From NCBI GenBank assembly GCA_030654555.1, contig JAURXG010000442.1, positions 1-7,657 of the forward strand: a stretch of 7,657 nt of DNA, in the 5' to 3' direction. Shown here piece after piece: positions 6,174 to 7,657 of the stretch. The DNA comes from Aquabacterium sp. GTDB taxonomy: Bacteria; Pseudomonadota; Gammaproteobacteria; Burkholderiales; Burkholderiaceae_C. The stretch's first letter is position 1. Every line of letters starts with the position of its first letter. A program made the position numbers and the translations under genes. Below the pieces are notes generated by a model that did not search any database, was not told the DNA's origin, and saw nothing but the letters and a program-made list of their open reading frames with translations.

Positions 6174-6188
6174 AGCGGCATCGCCGCT
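6174..6188 (+). other. Short intergenic hairpin between ATPase and binding-protein genes
   Basis: AGCGGC and GCCGCT form a perfect 6-bp stem with an ATC loop, five bases after the ATPase stop. No T-run follows directly, although CCTTT occurs about ten bases later. It could protect or process the mRNA between the two genes, so that the binding protein is made in larger amounts. In such GC-rich DNA it may also be chance. The rest of the 71-base gap shows only the downstream ribosome site. Confidence 0.3.
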
Positions 6189-6228
6189 GCGGCCGTCCTT
6201 TCCGCCTGAAGTCCAGACCGATCACACC

Positions 6229-6233
6229 AGGAG
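6229..6233 (+). promoter_or_regulatory. Ribosome binding site of the solute-binding protein gene
   Basis: AGGAG is seven bases before ATG 6241. It is clearly stronger than the site before the ATPase and fits the need for high expression of a periplasmic binding protein. It also supports ATG 6241 over the in-frame upstream extension beginning at 6166. Confidence 0.75.
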
Positions 6234-6240
6234 ACCACCC

Positions 6241-7569
6241 ATGACCGAGTTCAATCGCCGCAAGTTCCTCGAGGGTTCCGCCGGCATCGCCGCGGCCGCC
6301 AGCTTCGGCACTGGTGCCGCCGTCTGGGCGCCCGCGGTGCATGCGCAGGCGCTGTCGCTCAAGCCCGAGAAGGGCGCCAAGCTGCGTGTGCTGCGCTGGA
6401 GCCGCTTCGTGCAGGGCGACATCGACGCCTACATGGTCAACGTGAAGAAGTTCACCGAGAAGACCGGCATCGAGGTGCGGGTCGACAACGAAGGCTGGGA
6501 AGACGTGCGCCCCAAGGCCGCGGTGGCCGCCAACACCGGCGCCGGCCCCGACATCATCCTGTCGACCAACGACGACGCCAACCTCTACCCCGACAAGCTG
6601 CTCGACGTCACCGACGTCTGCGAGTACCTGGGCAAGAAGTACGGCGGCTGGTACCCGGCCTGCCAGACCTACCTGAAGCCCGACGGCAAGAAGTGGATCG
6701 GCGTGCCGCTGGGCGCGGCCGGCGCGATGATGGTCTTCCGCCAGAGCCACCTGAAGGCGGCCGGCTTCGACGCCTTCCCCAAGGACACCGGCGGCTTCCT
6801 GAAGATGCTGCAGGCCCTGAAGGAGAAAGGCACGCCCGGCGGCTTTGCGCTGGGCAACGCCACCGGCGACGGCCTGTGGACCAACTGGCTGATCTGGTCG
6901 CACGGCGGCAAGCTGGTCGACGCCAACAACAAGGTGGTGATCGACAGCCCCGAGACCATCAAGGCGCTGGAGTACGCCAAGGAGCTGTACGCCACCTTCG
7001 TGCCGGGCACGCTGTCGTGGCTGGACCCGAACAACAACAAGGCCTTCCTCGACGGCCAGGTCAGCGTCACCAACAACGGCATCTCGATCTACTACGCGTC
7101 CAAGAACTCGCAGGACCCCAAGGTCACGGCGCTGCGCGAAGACATCCAGCACGCCAATTACCCGATCGGGCCGGTGGGCGTGCCGACCGAGTCGCACCTG
7201 TTCTTCAACCAGATGGTCATGAAGTACACCAAGTTCCCGAACGCGGCCAAGGAGTTCCTGCGCTTCATGATGGAGCAGGAGCAGTTCGACCCCTGGTTGA
7301 CCGGCTGCGGCGGCTACATCGCGCTGCCGCTGGCGGCCTACGAGAAAACCGCCATCTGGACGGTCGATCCCAAGCACACGCCTTATCGCGATGCGCTGAA
7401 GAACCTGCGGCCCTCGGGCTACGCGGGCAAGCTGGGCTACGCATCGGCCGGTGCCGGGGCCGACTTCATCGTCTGCAACATGGTGGCCGAAGCCGCCAGC
7501 GGCTCCAAGACCCCGAAGGAAGCCGCCGAGCGGGCCCAGAAGCGCGCCGAGCGCTACTACAAAGTCTGA
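6241..7569 (+). CDS. ABC transporter substrate-binding protein, family 1 (sugar type), Tat-exported
   Basis: This 442-residue periplasmic protein captures the substrate and delivers it to the transporter. The N-terminus is a twin-arginine signal peptide: N5-R6-R7-K8-F9-L10, a mildly hydrophobic Ala/Gly stretch (about 14-32), and a probable cleavage site after V33-H34-A35. There is no lipobox, so it should be a free periplasmic protein. The mature part has the layout of family 1 extracellular solute-binding proteins (MalE/UgpB-like): a first strand reading LRVLRW, an AANTGAGPDIILST segment, the WTNWLIWSHGG stretch near residue 220, FLDGQVSVTNNG in the middle, and a C-terminal KEAAERAQKRAERYY helix. 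Four cysteines (127, 141, 356, 412) could form disulfides. It follows the MalK-type ATPase gene in the same direction; the two permease genes are not in view and probably lie downstream. The ligand is unknown; context suggests a sugar acid, polyol or similar compound. Confidence 0.94.
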   Translation: MTEFNRRKFLEGSAGIAAAASFGTGAAVWAPAVHAQALSLKPEKGAKLRVLRWSRFVQGDIDAYMVNVKKFTEKTGIEVRVDNEGWEDVRPKAAVAANTGAGPDIILSTNDDANLYPDKLLDVTDVCEYLGKKYGGWYPACQTYLKPDGKKWIGVPLGAAGAMMVFRQSHLKAAGFDAFPKDTGGFLKMLQALKEKGTPGGFALGNATGDGLWTNWLIWSHGGKLVDANNKVVIDSPETIKALEYAKELYATFVPGTLSWLDPNNNKAFLDGQVSVTNNGISIYYASKNSQDPKVTALREDIQHANYPIGPVGVPTESHLFFNQMVMKYTKFPNAAKEFLRFMMEQEQFDPWLTGCGGYIALPLAAYEKTAIWTVDPKHTPYRDALKNLRPSGYAGKLGYASAGAGADFIVCNMVAEAASGSKTPKEAAERAQKRAERYYKV

Positions 7570-7585
7570 AAAATAAACCCACCCC

Positions 7586-7598
7586 CGAAGCGGCTTCG
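7586..7598 (+). other. Small hairpin after the binding-protein gene
   Basis: CGAAG and CTTCG pair as a 5-bp stem with a CGG loop, 16 bases after the stop codon. No T-tract follows, so it is weak as a terminator. It is listed because it sits directly before a second, larger hairpin. Confidence 0.3.
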
Positions 7599-7610
7599 CC
7601 GTCCTTGCAG

Positions 7611-7642
7611 GCCGCACCGGGCCAGAGACCCGGCCCTTCGGC
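7611..7642 (+). terminator. GC-rich stem-loop downstream of the binding-protein gene (attenuator or mRNA-stabilising candidate)
   Basis: GCCG (7611-7614) pairs with CGGC (7639-7642), and inside it GGGCC (7619-7623) pairs with GGCCC (7632-7636), giving nine GC-rich base pairs with a small internal loop and an 8-base terminal loop. An alternative register pairs CCGGG with CCCGG. No U-run follows inside the window. In transport operons with the binding protein upstream of permeases, such stem-loops often hold back the 3' end of the binding-protein message and raise its level relative to the permeases. That role is inferred; a true operon end is not excluded. Confidence 0.4.
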
Positions 7643-7657
7643 AGGCACAAACGGCAA

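Noticed and set aside
5081..6238. 385-codon open frame on the minus strand opposite the ABC ATPase
   Set aside because: The plus strand has every ABC motif in order; the antisense product has none and a biased composition.
5929..7650. 573-codon open frame on the minus strand opposite the binding-protein gene
   Set aside because: The composition is Gly/Val/Leu/His/Arg-rich, without domain motifs, and it covers a clearly coding plus-strand gene and its hairpins. It is a GC-bias shadow.

Overview
The window is GC-rich, densely coding DNA with short intergenic gaps. The proteins look like those of Betaproteobacteria, probably Burkholderiales; this rests on GC content and remembered protein families, not on a database search. 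No RNA gene, insertion sequence, CRISPR array or origin was seen. It reads as chromosomal accessory metabolism: a small-molecule (probably sugar-acid or related hydroxyacid) catabolic and uptake locus.

Left block, plus strand (1-2321): the 3' part of a 3-hydroxyisobutyrate-dehydrogenase-family NAD(P)-dependent oxidoreductase, whose start lies outside the window, is followed after two bases by a complete MmgE/PrpD-family gene with a GTG start. Several residues usually treated as catalytic in that family are replaced here.

Middle block, minus strand (2365-4930, read right to left): a GntR/FCD transcription regulator, a DenD-like NAD-dependent epimerase/dehydratase-family enzyme (D-erythronate dehydrogenase family), and a classical SDR dehydrogenase. 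Both junctions are 4-base ATGA overlaps, so this is almost certainly one translationally coupled operon. It converges on the left block over a 43-base gap that holds a perfect GC palindrome.

Right block, plus strand (5096-7569): a MalK/UgpC-type ABC ATPase and a Tat-exported family 1 sugar-type solute-binding protein. The permeases are not in the window and are expected just downstream. This block diverges from the regulator operon over about 165 bases, which contain the only AT-rich patch of the window, with inverted repeats that could be the regulator's operator.

Working model (inference): the binding protein and ATPase, with unseen permeases, import a sugar acid, polyol or related hydroxyacid. 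The GntR/FCD protein senses it or an intermediate through its metal-dependent FCD pocket and controls its own operon and the transporter. Three NAD(P)-linked dehydrogenases and the MmgE/PrpD protein process the substrate. The exact compound cannot be read from the sequence.
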